Assembly (NCBI RefSeq): GCF_020035535.1 | Contig: NZ_CP083350.1 | Span: 878,501 to 942,500 of the forward strand | Length of the DNA stretch: 64,000 nucleotides | Reading direction: 5' to 3' | DNA from: Ensifer adhaerens | GTDB lineage: Bacteria > Pseudomonadota > Alphaproteobacteria > Rhizobiales > Rhizobiaceae | Shown: positions 8,574 through 17,342 of the stretch, one piece after another | How the letters are laid out: every line of letters begins with the position of its first letter | How positions within the stretch are numbered: position 1 is the stretch's first letter | Notes under the pieces: generated by a model | What the model was told of the DNA's origin: nothing | Database searches by the model: none | Seen by the model: only the letters and a program-made list of their open reading frames with translations | Program-made: the position numbers and the translations under genes

Positions 8574-10025
8574 ATGACAAATTCACCCTCGCCCGTGACC
8601 GGGGCGAACCAATTGCGCAAGAACGCCCTCGGCGTCGGCGCCGTCACCTTTCTCGTCGTTTCCGCCGCCGCACCGCTGACCGCGGTTGCCGGCGGCGTTC
8701 CACTGTCGATGCTGCTCGGAAATGGTGCGGGCATTCCCGGCACCTTCCTGATCGTCACCGCGATCCTGCTTCTATTTTCCGTCGGCTATGTCGCCATGGC
8801 GAGGCACATCCGCAATGCCGGTGCCTTCTATGCCTATACGGCCCAGGGCCTCGGTGGGTTGATGGGCGGTGCCGCGGCGATGATCGCGATTCTTGCCTAT
8901 AACGCCATGCAGATCGGCGTCTTCGGCCTGTTCGGAGCCGCAACGGCGGGGCTCTTCGCCGGCTTGGGGATTGATCTGCCCTGGTGGGTCTGGACCTTCG
9001 TCGGCATCGCCGCAGTCGGCATTCTCGGCTACCGCCGCGTCGATCTCTCCGCCAAGGTGCTGACCGTCCTCGTCATCCTCGAATATCTCGTCGTGCTCGT
9101 CATCGACGTCGCGATCCTCGCCAAGGGTGGCGACGGCGGTTTGGGTACGGTCTCGTTCACGCCCTCAGCGATCCTCTCCGGTTCGCCGTCGATCGGCATT
9201 CTCTTCTGCTTCGCCGCCTTCATCGGCTTCGAGGCAACGACGATCTACAGCGAAGAGGCGCGAGATCCCGAAAAGACCGTGCCGCGTGCGACCTATATCT
9301 CGGTGCTGATCATCGGCGTTTTCTACATGTTCACGTCCTGGCTGATGGTGAACGCCGCCGGCGCCGACAAGCTCGTGCCGGAACTGCAGGGCCTTGCCGA
9401 TCCGACCACCTTCCTCTTCGGCCTCGCCGAACGTTATGCCGGTGGCTGGCTGCCGCCGTTGATGAACGTGCTCTTCGTCACCAGCCTGTTTGCCGGCGTG
9501 CTGGCGTTCCACAACGGTGTCGCCCGCTACCTTTACGTCGCTGGCCGCGAACGCCTGCTGCCCGCCTCGATCGGCGTCACGCATCCGGTCTACCACAGCC
9601 CGCATGTCGGCTCGCTGATCCAGACCGTCATTGCCGTCCTCGTCGTCGCGCTCTTTGCGGCAACGGGACAGGACCCGGTGCTGGCGCTCTTCTCGTGGCT
9701 CACCAATGTCGGCACGCTCGCCGTCATGACGCTGATGGCCTTCACCGCCTTTGCCATCGTCGCCTTCTTCGGCCGCAATCCCGGGCTTGAGACGAACCCG
9801 CTGGTTACCAAAGTCATTCCTGTTATCACCGGCTTGATCCTCGTTGCCGTCATCATCGCGATCGCGGCCAATTTCGGCGATCTCGCCGGCGCCACCGGCA
9901 TGCTCGCCGTGTTCCTGCCGGGGCTCGTGGTGATCTTCGGGGTCATCGGTCTTGCACTCGCGGCCTCGCTGAAATCGGGTAATCCGCTCGAATTCGCTCG
10001 CCTGGGCGCCGGCCAGGAGGTCTGA
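8574..10025 (+). CDS. APC-family amino acid/amine permease
   Basis: A 483-residue integral membrane protein of the amino acid-polyamine-organocation superfamily with about 12 hydrophobic segments. TM1 is broken at SAAAPLTAVAGGVP, as in APC transporters, and FIGFEATTIYSEEARDPEKTVPRATY is the conserved TM6 and following loop. The ATG follows GGGGAG. It probably brings in the amino acid or amine used by the divergent PLP operon. The superfamily includes ethanolamine permeases, so an amino alcohol is compatible. Confidence 0.85.
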   Translation: MTNSPSPVTGANQLRKNALGVGAVTFLVVSAAAPLTAVAGGVPLSMLLGNGAGIPGTFLIVTAILLLFSVGYVAMARHIRNAGAFYAYTAQGLGGLMGGAAAMIAILAYNAMQIGVFGLFGAATAGLFAGLGIDLPWWVWTFVGIAAVGILGYRRVDLSAKVLTVLVILEYLVVLVIDVAILAKGGDGGLGTVSFTPSAILSGSPSIGILFCFAAFIGFEATTIYSEEARDPEKTVPRATYISVLIIGVFYMFTSWLMVNAAGADKLVPELQGLADPTTFLFGLAERYAGGWLPPLMNVLFVTSLFAGVLAFHNGVARYLYVAGRERLLPASIGVTHPVYHSPHVGSLIQTVIAVLVVALFAATGQDPVLALFSWLTNVGTLAVMTLMAFTAFAIVAFFGRNPGLETNPLVTKVIPVITGLILVAVIIAIAANFGDLAGATGMLAVFLPGLVVIFGVIGLALAASLKSGNPLEFARLGAGQEV

Positions 10026-10074
10026 TTACCGGTGCGCGGATTTCCGTCCGGATCGGCCTATCTTCCAGGTTTGG

Positions 10075-10096
10075 GGACGGCGGCTTGCCGCCGTCC
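10075..10096. other. Stem-loop between permease and aldehyde dehydrogenase genes
   Basis: GGACGGCGG-CTTG-CCGCCGTCC is a perfect 9-bp stem with a 4-nt loop, 49 bp after the permease stop and 26 bp before the next start. No T-run follows. It could attenuate transcription or protect the upstream mRNA end. Confidence 0.5.
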
Positions 10097-10122
10097 TCGC
10101 AAGTCAAACGGGACCAGACATC

Positions 10123-11601
10123 ATGCAGGATAAGATCGACCAGTTGCGAAGCCTTCCCGTCGCAGCGCAGAAGCTGTTCATCGGGGGGCGTTGGCAGGAG
10201 AGCCTCTCCGATCAAAGCCTCGATGTCGTCTCGCCGATCGACGGCAGGCATCTGACGACGATTGCGGATGCGGCAGCCGGTGATGTCGATGTCGCGGTTC
10301 GCTCGGCGCGCGCTGCCTTCGAGAAGGGAAGTTGGTCGAAGGCTCCGCCGGCGCAACGCAAAAAGGTTCTTACCCGCATTGCCGAGATCATCGAGGGGCA
10401 GGCGCTGGAACTGGCCGTTCTCGGCGTACGCGACAACGGCACCGAAATCTCGATGGCGCTGAAAGCGGAGCCCGGCAGTGCCGCCGGCACCTTCCGCTAC
10501 TATGCCGAGGCGCTGGACAAGGTCTATGGCGAAATCGCCCCGACCGCGGAAAACATTCTCGGCCTCGTGCATCGCGAACCGATCGGTGTTGTCGCCGCGA
10601 TCGTGCCCTGGAACTTCCCGATGATGATCGGCGCCTGGAAGATCGCGCCGGCGCTTGCCGCCGGCAACTCGGTCGTGCTGAAACCGGCCGAGGGGGCCTC
10701 GCTCAGCTTGCTGAGACTCGCCGAAATCTGCGCCGAGGCCGGCCTGCCCGAAGGCGTGCTGAATGTCGTCACCGGCCGCGGAACGACGACGGGCGAGGCG
10801 ATCGGTCTCCATGGCGATATCGATGTTCTGGCTTTCACAGGCTCCGGCGGCGTCGGTCGTCGGTTGCTCGAATATTCCGCCCGCTCGAACCTGAAGCGCG
10901 TCTATCTGGAACTCGGCGGCAAGTCGCCGAACGTCGTCTTTGCCGACGCGCCGGACCTCGACCAGGCGGCTCGCATCTCCGCCTATGGCATCTTCCGCAA
11001 CTCCGGCCAGGTTTGTGTCGCCGGCTCCAGGCTTCTGGTCGAGCGATCCATCCACGAAACCTTCGCCGACAAGGTGGCAGCGATCGCTGCATCCATGAAG
11101 GTCGGCGACCCGCTGCTTCTTTCGACCGAGGCGGGTGCGATATCCAGCGAAGCCCAACTCGCCAAGAACCTAGAGTTTGTCGGCGAGGCGGAGGCGGAAG
11201 GCGCAACGCTGCGCTGGGGCGGCAAGCGTATCCTCGAAGAATCCGGCGGCACTTACATGCAGCCGACAGTCTTCGACGTTCTGCCCGATATGAAGCTGGC
11301 GAAGGAGGAGGTCTTTGGTCCGGTGCTGGCTATCATCCCGTTTGACGACGAAGCCGATGCGCTGAAGATCGCCAATGCCACCGACTATGGCCTGGCGTCA
11401 GCCGTCTGGACCGCGAACCTTTCGCGGGCGCACCGCATGGTGCGCGGCATCCGCGCCGGCGTCGTCCACGTCAACACCTATGGCGGCGCCGACAACACGG
11501 TGCCGCTCGGTGGCGTCAGGCAGTCGGGCAACGGTCACGACAAGTCGCTGCACGCGCTCGACAAATACACAGATCTGAAGGCCGCCTGGATCCAGCTCTG
11601 A
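10123..11601 (+). CDS. NAD(P)-dependent aldehyde dehydrogenase
   Basis: A 492-residue aldehyde dehydrogenase. Visible are IVPWNFPMMIG, VLKPAEGASLSLLRLAE, AFTGSGGVGRRLLEYS, the general-base Glu in LELGGKSPN, and the catalytic Cys in FRNSGQVCVAGSR. Length and motifs fit the PuuC/gamma-glutamylaminobutyraldehyde and betaine aldehyde dehydrogenase group. It follows the permease in the same direction with a hairpin between. In context it would oxidise the aldehyde left by the phospho-lyase or aminotransferase; the exact aldehyde is not determined. Confidence 0.85.
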   Translation: MQDKIDQLRSLPVAAQKLFIGGRWQESLSDQSLDVVSPIDGRHLTTIADAAAGDVDVAVRSARAAFEKGSWSKAPPAQRKKVLTRIAEIIEGQALELAVLGVRDNGTEISMALKAEPGSAAGTFRYYAEALDKVYGEIAPTAENILGLVHREPIGVVAAIVPWNFPMMIGAWKIAPALAAGNSVVLKPAEGASLSLLRLAEICAEAGLPEGVLNVVTGRGTTTGEAIGLHGDIDVLAFTGSGGVGRRLLEYSARSNLKRVYLELGGKSPNVVFADAPDLDQAARISAYGIFRNSGQVCVAGSRLLVERSIHETFADKVAAIAASMKVGDPLLLSTEAGAISSEAQLAKNLEFVGEAEAEGATLRWGGKRILEESGGTYMQPTVFDVLPDMKLAKEEVFGPVLAIIPFDDEADALKIANATDYGLASAVWTANLSRAHRMVRGIRAGVVHVNTYGGADNTVPLGGVRQSGNGHDKSLHALDKYTDLKAAWIQL

Positions 11602-11643
11602 CGAGGGGAGCGAGGCCGCATCTGTCCTGAGCAGGGGAGCCGG

Positions 11644-12546
11644 CTATTCCATCGTCGCCCGCAAAGCCCGGATGATTTCCTCGGCAAACATCGCGGCGGC
11701 GAGGCCATGGCCGCGTCTTTCCCGCTGCACCAGGGAAAGAACGTTCTTCGCAAAGGTCCGGTCGCGGATCTGCAGGTAGGTCAGCACGCCATTGCGCTGT
11801 TCCTCGGTGATATCGAACTTGCTGAGGAAGGCGATGCCATCGCCGGCCGCGGCCAGGAACTTCATCGCCTCGATCGAATTGGTAAGAAAGCTGGGCTCGA
11901 CAGTCAGCCCAGCCTGCACGAAGGCGTCGGCGACGATGCCATGAATCTGCATCGACTTGTCCGCAAAGATCAGCGGGTATGGCTGACAGTAGGCCAGCGG
12001 CAATGATTCCATGCCGGCGAGCGGATGTTCCGGAGCAACGACCGCGCCGAGGCGGGTGTCCATCTTCCAGAGAGTCTCCACCTGCGGCGTCGGCGGGAGA
12101 CTGAAGGCAAAGCCGAGGTCGACCTCGCCGTCGGCCACTGCCTGAACGATCTCGCGCGCAAACATCACCCGGATCGTGATCTTGAGACGCGGGTGGCGGG
12201 CTCCGAAGATCGCAGCGACCTTCGGCACGATGCCGCCGGCAAGGCCATTCATCGTGGCGATGATCACCTCGCCGCTCTGCAGCGCCTTGATATCGCGGAT
12301 CTCGGCCTCGACCTGGCTATATTCCTTCATCGTCCGGCGCACATGCGCGACAAGGATTTCGCCGGCCGGCGTCAGCCTGAGGCCGCGCGGCAGCCGCTCG
12401 AACAGCGGTTCGCCGATGTCCTCCTCGAGCTGCAGCACGTGCTTGTTGATGGCCGAGGCAGCAACGTTCAGCCGTTCGCTCGCCCCGCGGATCGAGCCTG
12501 AGCGCGCCACCTCGTCGATATAGCGCAGCACACGTGAATGCAGCAT
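11644..12546 (-). CDS. LysR-family transcriptional regulator
   Basis: A 300-residue LTTR starting MLHSRVLRYIDEVARSGSIR at 12546; a longer upstream frame lacks family sequence. The helix-turn-helix spans about residues 3-60 (ASERLNVAASAINKHVLQLEE), followed by a co-inducer domain from about 90. It is divergent from the adenine deaminase gene across 181 bp and convergent with the aldehyde dehydrogenase gene, so the deaminase is its most likely target. The effector is unknown; a purine is a fair guess. Confidence 0.85.
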   Translation of the reverse strand: MLHSRVLRYIDEVARSGSIRGASERLNVAASAINKHVLQLEEDIGEPLFERLPRGLRLTPAGEILVAHVRRTMKEYSQVEAEIRDIKALQSGEVIIATMNGLAGGIVPKVAAIFGARHPRLKITIRVMFAREIVQAVADGEVDLGFAFSLPPTPQVETLWKMDTRLGAVVAPEHPLAGMESLPLAYCQPYPLIFADKSMQIHGIVADAFVQAGLTVEPSFLTNSIEAMKFLAAAGDGIAFLSKFDITEEQRNGVLTYLQIRDRTFAKNVLSLVQRERRGHGLAAAMFAEEIIRALRATME

Positions 12547-12727
12547 GGTCTTCCTCGGATCTAGTGTTCTCGAAAAGCGAACGATACGATCAGAAAATAC
12601 TGCTTTTCGGAAGCGGTGCAATGACTTCTTATGGTTGGCGAGGGGCGTGCTGCCGACACCGCAACCGCTGGCGCGGATCGCGGGTTTGTCAAAAGGCGCC
12701 GACGACTACGAAAGTGGAGGATTATTC

Positions 12728-14455
12728 GTGAACCAGACTGAAGCCGCGCATTATGAAAAGGTGCGCGCCATCTTCGATATCCTGAACGGCGAGAGGGAAG
12801 CGGATCTTCTTCTGAAGAATCTCAACATCCTCGATGTCCACGGCGAGACCGTCTATCAGGGATCCATACTCGTCTATGACAAGCGCATCGTCGCGCTGAA
12901 CCCCGACGAGACCGTCTTGAAGGTCAGGCAAGTCTTCGACGGCAAGGGCCTGTACGCGATCCCCGGCCTGATCGACGCGCATATCCACTTCGAATCCCAG
13001 CTCGCGCACCCGACCGCGCTCGCCGAGGCGATGGTGCCCTGCGGCACGACGACGATCTACGCCGAATGCCTGGATCTGCTCAGCGCCGCCGGCAAGGAAG
13101 GCATCGAAGCCGCCGAAAGCCTCTTCCGGGACTATGAGCAGTTGCCCTACCGGCTCTATGCCTTCGCGCCAGGCAAGAAGACCGCGGCATCGGTGACGGA
13201 AGCCGTACTCAAGATGGAACCGGTGATCGGCCTCGGGGAGTTCGAGCACTTCACCTACAGTTCCGGCAACGACGACGATTTCCGCAAGGCGGCCTGGGTC
13301 CGCGCCAAAGGCGGCTTCATGAACGGCCACTGGGGCGTCACTGCACTCTCTGACATGGTCCTCAACTACCTGCCGGCCATCGGCGTTTCCAACAATCACG
13401 ACGTCTGGAACGAGAAGGACATCGAGAAGAGCATTCGCTACGGCTTCCCGACGCATATCAAGTTCGGGGTCGGCAGCAGCGAGGTGATCAAGGTGCTGCT
13501 GCGCGCCATCGTCGACCGGAAATGGCCGACCGATAATTTCATGTTGTGCACCGACAACATCTCGATCGAGCGCCTGCTGACCATGGGCCACATGGACTGG
13601 ATCATTTCGCTGTGCGCCGAGATGGGCATCAACCCGATCCACGCGATCAAGATGGCGACCTACAACACCGCACGTTCGTTCCACATGGAAGACAAGATCG
13701 GTTCGCTGACGCCCGGCCGCTTCGCCGATATCGTCTTGACCGACAGCCTGTCGAAGATCAATCCGCTCTACGTGTTCAAGGATGGCGAACTGGTCGCAAA
13801 GGACCGCAAGCTGCTGAAGAATGCCGAGATCGACTATTCCGGCATGTGCAAGGACGGCGTTACCGGTCTTGCCGATCTGACCCCTGAGCAACTGGACATC
13901 GTGCCACTGGAGGTGTCGGAAGACGGCACGCAGGCCAAGGTCTATCTGTTCGATGTCTACGGTCGCGGCCATGCCAAATTCTACCAGGAGATCTGGGTTG
14001 CGCTGAAGGATGGCAAGGTCGTTGCCGAGCACGAGGGCAAAAAGCTGAGCCGGCTGTCGGTCGTTCAGCGCTATGCCGACGGCAAGCGCCACGTGGTGAA
14101 CGGGCTGTTCAAGGGTGTGCACGTCGATCATGGCGCGGTGGCGACCTTTTGGCCGGCACCGAAGCCCTATTTCGTCGTCGTCGGCCAGGACAGCGCCGAG
14201 ATGTGCCATTGCCTCAAGCGGGTCGATACCCATGCCGGCGCCTGCATCGTCACCGAGGACAAGGTGGAGAAGGCCGTCATGCCGCTCGAGATCTACGGGG
14301 TCATGGCGAACATGAGCGTCGAGCAACTGACGGCCAGTGCCGCGGCGATCGATGCGGCGCTCGAAGCTCTCGGCAACCGCAACGAAGGCGAACCGGTGGT
14401 CAACAAGCTGCTCAGCCTGTTCATCTCGTTGCATCGCTTCCGCTTCATGGCCTAG
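12728..14455 (+). CDS. ade: Adenine deaminase
   Basis: A 575-residue amidohydrolase that converts adenine to hypoxanthine and ammonia (AdeC type, two-metal site). The HxH metal motif is in IPGLIDAHIHFES. Others are YAECLDLLSAAGK, VIGLGEFEHF, FMNGHWGVTALS and LCTDNISIERLL, followed by the family C-terminal domain. I choose the GTG at 12728 because GGAGG sits 8 bp upstream and the protein then matches family length; an upstream ATG at 12545 would add about 60 atypical residues overlapping the LysR gene. Confidence 0.87.
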   Translation: MNQTEAAHYEKVRAIFDILNGEREADLLLKNLNILDVHGETVYQGSILVYDKRIVALNPDETVLKVRQVFDGKGLYAIPGLIDAHIHFESQLAHPTALAEAMVPCGTTTIYAECLDLLSAAGKEGIEAAESLFRDYEQLPYRLYAFAPGKKTAASVTEAVLKMEPVIGLGEFEHFTYSSGNDDDFRKAAWVRAKGGFMNGHWGVTALSDMVLNYLPAIGVSNNHDVWNEKDIEKSIRYGFPTHIKFGVGSSEVIKVLLRAIVDRKWPTDNFMLCTDNISIERLLTMGHMDWIISLCAEMGINPIHAIKMATYNTARSFHMEDKIGSLTPGRFADIVLTDSLSKINPLYVFKDGELVAKDRKLLKNAEIDYSGMCKDGVTGLADLTPEQLDIVPLEVSEDGTQAKVYLFDVYGRGHAKFYQEIWVALKDGKVVAEHEGKKLSRLSVVQRYADGKRHVVNGLFKGVHVDHGAVATFWPAPKPYFVVVGQDSAEMCHCLKRVDTHAGACIVTEDKVEKAVMPLEIYGVMANMSVEQLTASAAAIDAALEALGNRNEGEPVVNKLLSLFISLHRFRFMA

Positions 14456-14467
14456 AGCCATTCAGAA

Positions 14468-14499
14468 AAGCAGACGGGCGTTTCGGCGTCCGTCTGCTT
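14468..14499. terminator. Stem-loop after the adenine deaminase gene
   Basis: AAGCAGACGG and CCGTCTGCTT form a perfect 10-bp stem around a 12-nt loop, starting 13 bp after the stop codon. There is no T-run, so it may be a weak terminator or a 3'-end stabiliser. The rest of the 163-bp gap to the next gene shows only a ribosome-binding site. Confidence 0.5.
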
Positions 14500-14618
14500 G
14501 GAAAGTGGCGTGCTTCCGCGACAATGGCCGGACATGCCGAAGGATTAAATGGCGCATCGCTGAGGGGGCGATGGGCAGGCGGGGTAAGAAGCTCCGCATC
14601 GTTTCGAGGGAGGAAACA

Positions 14619-15326
14619 ATGGCACACAATGCGGCGGAAGCCGAAATCGTCGATACCGGCAGCCTGACGCGGCGCTGGATCATGTATGTCGTCGGCATCT
14701 ATGTGCTGACCTTCGGCGTCAGCCTGGCGATCCGGGCCGGCATCGGCATTTCACCCCAGAGCAGCCTGACGCGGACCATGACACTGGTCTATCCGCCCTT
14801 CAGCCAGGGCACCTACAACTTCATGCTCGAACTGATCATGCTGTTTCTTACCTATCTGGTCCTGCCCAAGGACTTCAAGCTCAAGAACTTCGCGTCGCTG
14901 ATCCCGGCCTTCGTGCTGGCGGTCTTCCTGGACTTCAACCTGGGGATCACCGAGTTCATCAAGCTCGAGGCCTATCCAGTCCGGGTGGCATTGCTGGTCT
15001 TTGCCGACGCGGCGCTCGCCTTCGGCCTGTTCCTGATGATCCGCGCCAATCTCGTGCTGATGCCGATCGACATGTTCGTCAACACGATCTTCAAGCGCAC
15101 CGGCTGGAAGTGGGGCAACATCAAGACGGGCTTCGACTGCACGCTGCTGGTTCTGTCGGCCTGTATCGGTCTACTCTTCCTCGCCGAGGTCAAGTTCATC
15201 CGCGAAGGCACGATCCTGAACGCGATTCTCGTCGGTCAGTACATCAAGCTCTACTTCTTCCTGTTCAAGAAGTTCCAGGGCAAGGCGGAACCGTCGCCGA
15301 AGGGACTGGAGGCTGCCGCGAAGTAG
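14619..15326 (+). CDS. YczE/YitT-type integral membrane protein
   Basis: A 235-residue membrane protein with about five hydrophobic segments: WIMYVVGIYVLTFGVSLAIR, FMLELIMLFLTYLVL, a segment at FASLIPAFVLAVFLDF, VALLVFADAALAFGLFLMI, and LLVLSACIGLLFL. The GIGISPQSS turn after TM1 and GWKWGNIKTGFD are features of the YczE group, whose transport function is unproven. The start at 14619 follows GGGAGGAA; longer in-frame starts overlap the deaminase gene. Position suggests a role linked to purine use, possibly transport, but that rests only on adjacency. Confidence 0.7.
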   Translation: MAHNAAEAEIVDTGSLTRRWIMYVVGIYVLTFGVSLAIRAGIGISPQSSLTRTMTLVYPPFSQGTYNFMLELIMLFLTYLVLPKDFKLKNFASLIPAFVLAVFLDFNLGITEFIKLEAYPVRVALLVFADAALAFGLFLMIRANLVLMPIDMFVNTIFKRTGWKWGNIKTGFDCTLLVLSACIGLLFLAEVKFIREGTILNAILVGQYIKLYFFLFKKFQGKAEPSPKGLEAAAK

Positions 15327-15344
15327 CATCCCGCGAAGATGCAA

Positions 15345-15371
15345 GAAGGGGTGCCCAACCGGCGCCCCTTC
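15345..15371. terminator. Stem-loop between convergent genes
   Basis: GAAGGGGTGCC and GGCGCCCCTTC pair over 11 bp (one G-U) around a 5-nt loop. It sits between the ends of the YczE-like gene (15326) and the diguanylate cyclase gene (15403), and could terminate both. There is no strong T-run. Confidence 0.55.
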
Positions 15372-15402
15372 GTCAGTCATAGTGATCGATGCTCTTGAAC
15401 GG

Positions 15403-16656
15403 CTATCCGAAGGCGAGTTCGAGGTTCTGCCGGTCCCGAGCCACCACCTGGCACTTGGTTTCGAAGCCATCGCCGGCGACCACCAGAACGAGTTCCGGCG
15501 GTATACCGGCTGAGTTCGAAACCGTAACCGCGGCACCATCGGCACCAAGCGAGCGGATTGTGCATTCCATCTTTGAGTGTCTGTCGTCGAAAAGAATGGT
15601 GCCGGCCTTCAGTACACGCTGACGGGGGCCTAGCGGGTAGCCGACTTCGAGGCTGCTCCACTCGACGCAGCGGTTCCGCCCTCCGGCCTTGGCGAGATAC
15701 ATCGCCGCGTCCGCTTGGGCGAGCAATGTGCCGATATCCCTGCTCTTGAGCGACAGCGCGGCCGTGCCGAAGCTTGCGGTGACTGCGAGCTGACCAAATT
15801 CACCGTGGATCGTTTGCGCGGCAATGGCCGCCCTCAGCTTTTCAGCAGCGGCCAGCGCGCCTGTCGCGTCGACATGCGGCAGCATGATGGCGAATTCCTC
15901 GCCGCCGAGCCGTCCGAAGAGGTCGCTTGCCCGCAGTTTGGACTGGCAGATCGAGGCAACGGCCCTCAAGACGTCGTCCCCGGCCGCATGCCCGTGCGTA
16001 TCGTTGACCCGCTTGAAATGGTCGACGTCGAGGACGATGCAAGACACGTCGTGTTGGTGCCGTATGGCGAGCGAGACCAGCTTGTCCGCCTCCTCGCGGA
16101 AGGCCCGTCGCGTCAGCGTTCCCGTCAGCCCATCCGTCGCGGCCGACCGGAGCAGATCGATCCGATCCATCGCCACGCCCGCAAGTTCCGTCAGGATCGT
16201 CAGATCCTTGCTCGTGAAGTGTCTCGGCGCGCGGTCGATCGCGCACACGGTTCCGACCGTGTGTCCGTCCTTGGTCTTGAGCGGGACGCCCGCGTAGAAC
16301 CGGATATGTTCCGGACCGGTCACGGCCGGATGCTGTGAAAAGCGCGGGTCCTTCGTGGCGTCGTTGACGACCAGGGGTTCGTCGGAGGCGACGACGTATC
16401 GGCAGAACGTATCTTTGCGCGGAACCTCGTCGGCCGAAAGTCCGGAGCAGGCCTTGTACCATTGGCGATGTGCATCGATGAGGGAGACGATGCCGATCTC
16501 GATGGCGAAGACCTGCTTGATCAGCCGCACGACGCGTTCAAGGCCTTCATCCCTGGGCGTGTCGAGAATGTCGAGGTGTCCAAGGGCTGCGAGGCGATCG
16601 AATTCCCTGCCTTTGGCGTCCGCCGTCGGCCGTCCGGCTGGCTCAGCAACCACCAT
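15403..16656 (-). CDS. GAF-GGDEF-PilZ protein, putative diguanylate cyclase
   Basis: A 417-residue cytosolic signalling protein. A GAF domain (about 25-170; FAIEIGIVSLIDAHRQWYKA) precedes a GGDEF domain with an intact active site (FGRLGGEEF near 250) and an RxxD product-inhibition site (RASD) five residues before it, so it probably makes cyclic di-GMP. The C-terminus from about 340 resembles rhizobial PilZ domains (RQRVLKAGTILF, CTIRSLGADGAAV), but the RxxxR and D/NxSxxG c-di-GMP-binding motifs are degenerate. The start MVVAEPAGRP follows AAGGAAAACGG; a GTG six codons upstream is possible. No functional link to hpaBC is visible. Confidence 0.8.
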   Translation of the reverse strand: MVVAEPAGRPTADAKGREFDRLAALGHLDILDTPRDEGLERVVRLIKQVFAIEIGIVSLIDAHRQWYKACSGLSADEVPRKDTFCRYVVASDEPLVVNDATKDPRFSQHPAVTGPEHIRFYAGVPLKTKDGHTVGTVCAIDRAPRHFTSKDLTILTELAGVAMDRIDLLRSAATDGLTGTLTRRAFREEADKLVSLAIRHQHDVSCIVLDVDHFKRVNDTHGHAAGDDVLRAVASICQSKLRASDLFGRLGGEEFAIMLPHVDATGALAAAEKLRAAIAAQTIHGEFGQLAVTASFGTAALSLKSRDIGTLLAQADAAMYLAKAGGRNRCVEWSSLEVGYPLGPRQRVLKAGTILFDDRHSKMECTIRSLGADGAAVTVSNSAGIPPELVLVVAGDGFETKCQVVARDRQNLELAFG

Positions 16657-16817
16657 TCCGTTTTCCTTTCTCACTGCGCGTCAGGCAAATAGACGCGTTT
16701 TACGGAAAAAACAAAAGGCGCTGAACAGCAAGTGGATGTGGATTGCGTCGGCTCTGTGGCGAAAGCCGACATTGTGAGACCACGTTTGTGGCAGGGCGGC
16801 GGATCCTCCGCCTTTGT

Positions 16818-17342
16818 TTAGCCGCCGAAACTTCCGAGCTGGGTCGGCACGTGCACATAGTTGCGGTCGAAGTAGAGCAGCGCGTTGCCGTCGCTGCGCG
16901 AACGGATGCCGACAACGCGGCCGATCAGGATGTGATGCGTTCCGAGCAGCCGCGCCTCGGAGAGCTCGCAGTCGAGCGAAACGATCGCATCCTTGACCGC
17001 GAAGCTGCCGGAGGTCATCTCCACCCAGTCGGCCGCCGCATAGCGGGCCGCCATATCCTGCGTCGCGCCGGCGAAATGGCCGGCGAGGTCCCGGTGGTCG
17101 TGGCTGAGCACATTGACGCAGAAGCGCCTGTTGTCGATGAACAACCCGCATTGGGTGGAATTCCGGTTCATGCAGACGAGCAGCGTTGGCGGCTCGTCGG
17201 TCACCGAGCACATGGCGGTGGCGGTGAACCCGCCGCGTCCGGCGGGTCCGTTTGTGGTGATGACGTTGACCGGCGCACACACCCGCGCCATGGCGTTGCG
17301 AAACTCCGTCTTCGAGACAAGCGGTTCCATGGCGAACCTCAT
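16818..17342 (-). CDS. hpaC: 4-hydroxyphenylacetate 3-monooxygenase, flavin reductase component
   Basis: A 174-residue flavin reductase of the HpaC-like family. It supplies reduced flavin to HpaB for ortho-hydroxylation of 4-hydroxyphenylacetate. The FMN-binding fold is seen in VNVITTNGPAGRGGFTATAMCSVTDEPPTLLVC and FCVNVLSHDH; GTHHILIGRV is the conserved C-terminal strand. The start MRFAMEPLVSK at 17342 is supported by a 4-bp ATGA overlap with the hpaB stop. Confidence 0.88.
   Translation of the reverse strand: MRFAMEPLVSKTEFRNAMARVCAPVNVITTNGPAGRGGFTATAMCSVTDEPPTLLVCMNRNSTQCGLFIDNRRFCVNVLSHDHRDLAGHFAGATQDMAARYAAADWVEMTSGSFAVKDAIVSLDCELSEARLLGTHHILIGRVVGIRSRSDGNALLYFDRNYVHVPTQLGSFGG

Noticed and set aside
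12545..12727. N-terminal extension of adenine deaminase from ATG 12545
   Set aside because: The added residues are not family-like and overlap the LysR start; GTG 12728 has a proper ribosome-binding site.
12722..14461. 579-codon open frame opposite the adenine deaminase gene
   Set aside because: Low-complexity His/Asp/Arg/Gly-rich translation with no family motif; an antisense shadow caused by GC-rich third positions.
16798..16812. GGCGGA-TCC-TCCGCC hairpin as hpaC terminator
   Set aside because: Loop of 3 nt and a T-rich tail only on the plus strand, which is the wrong side for hpaC.
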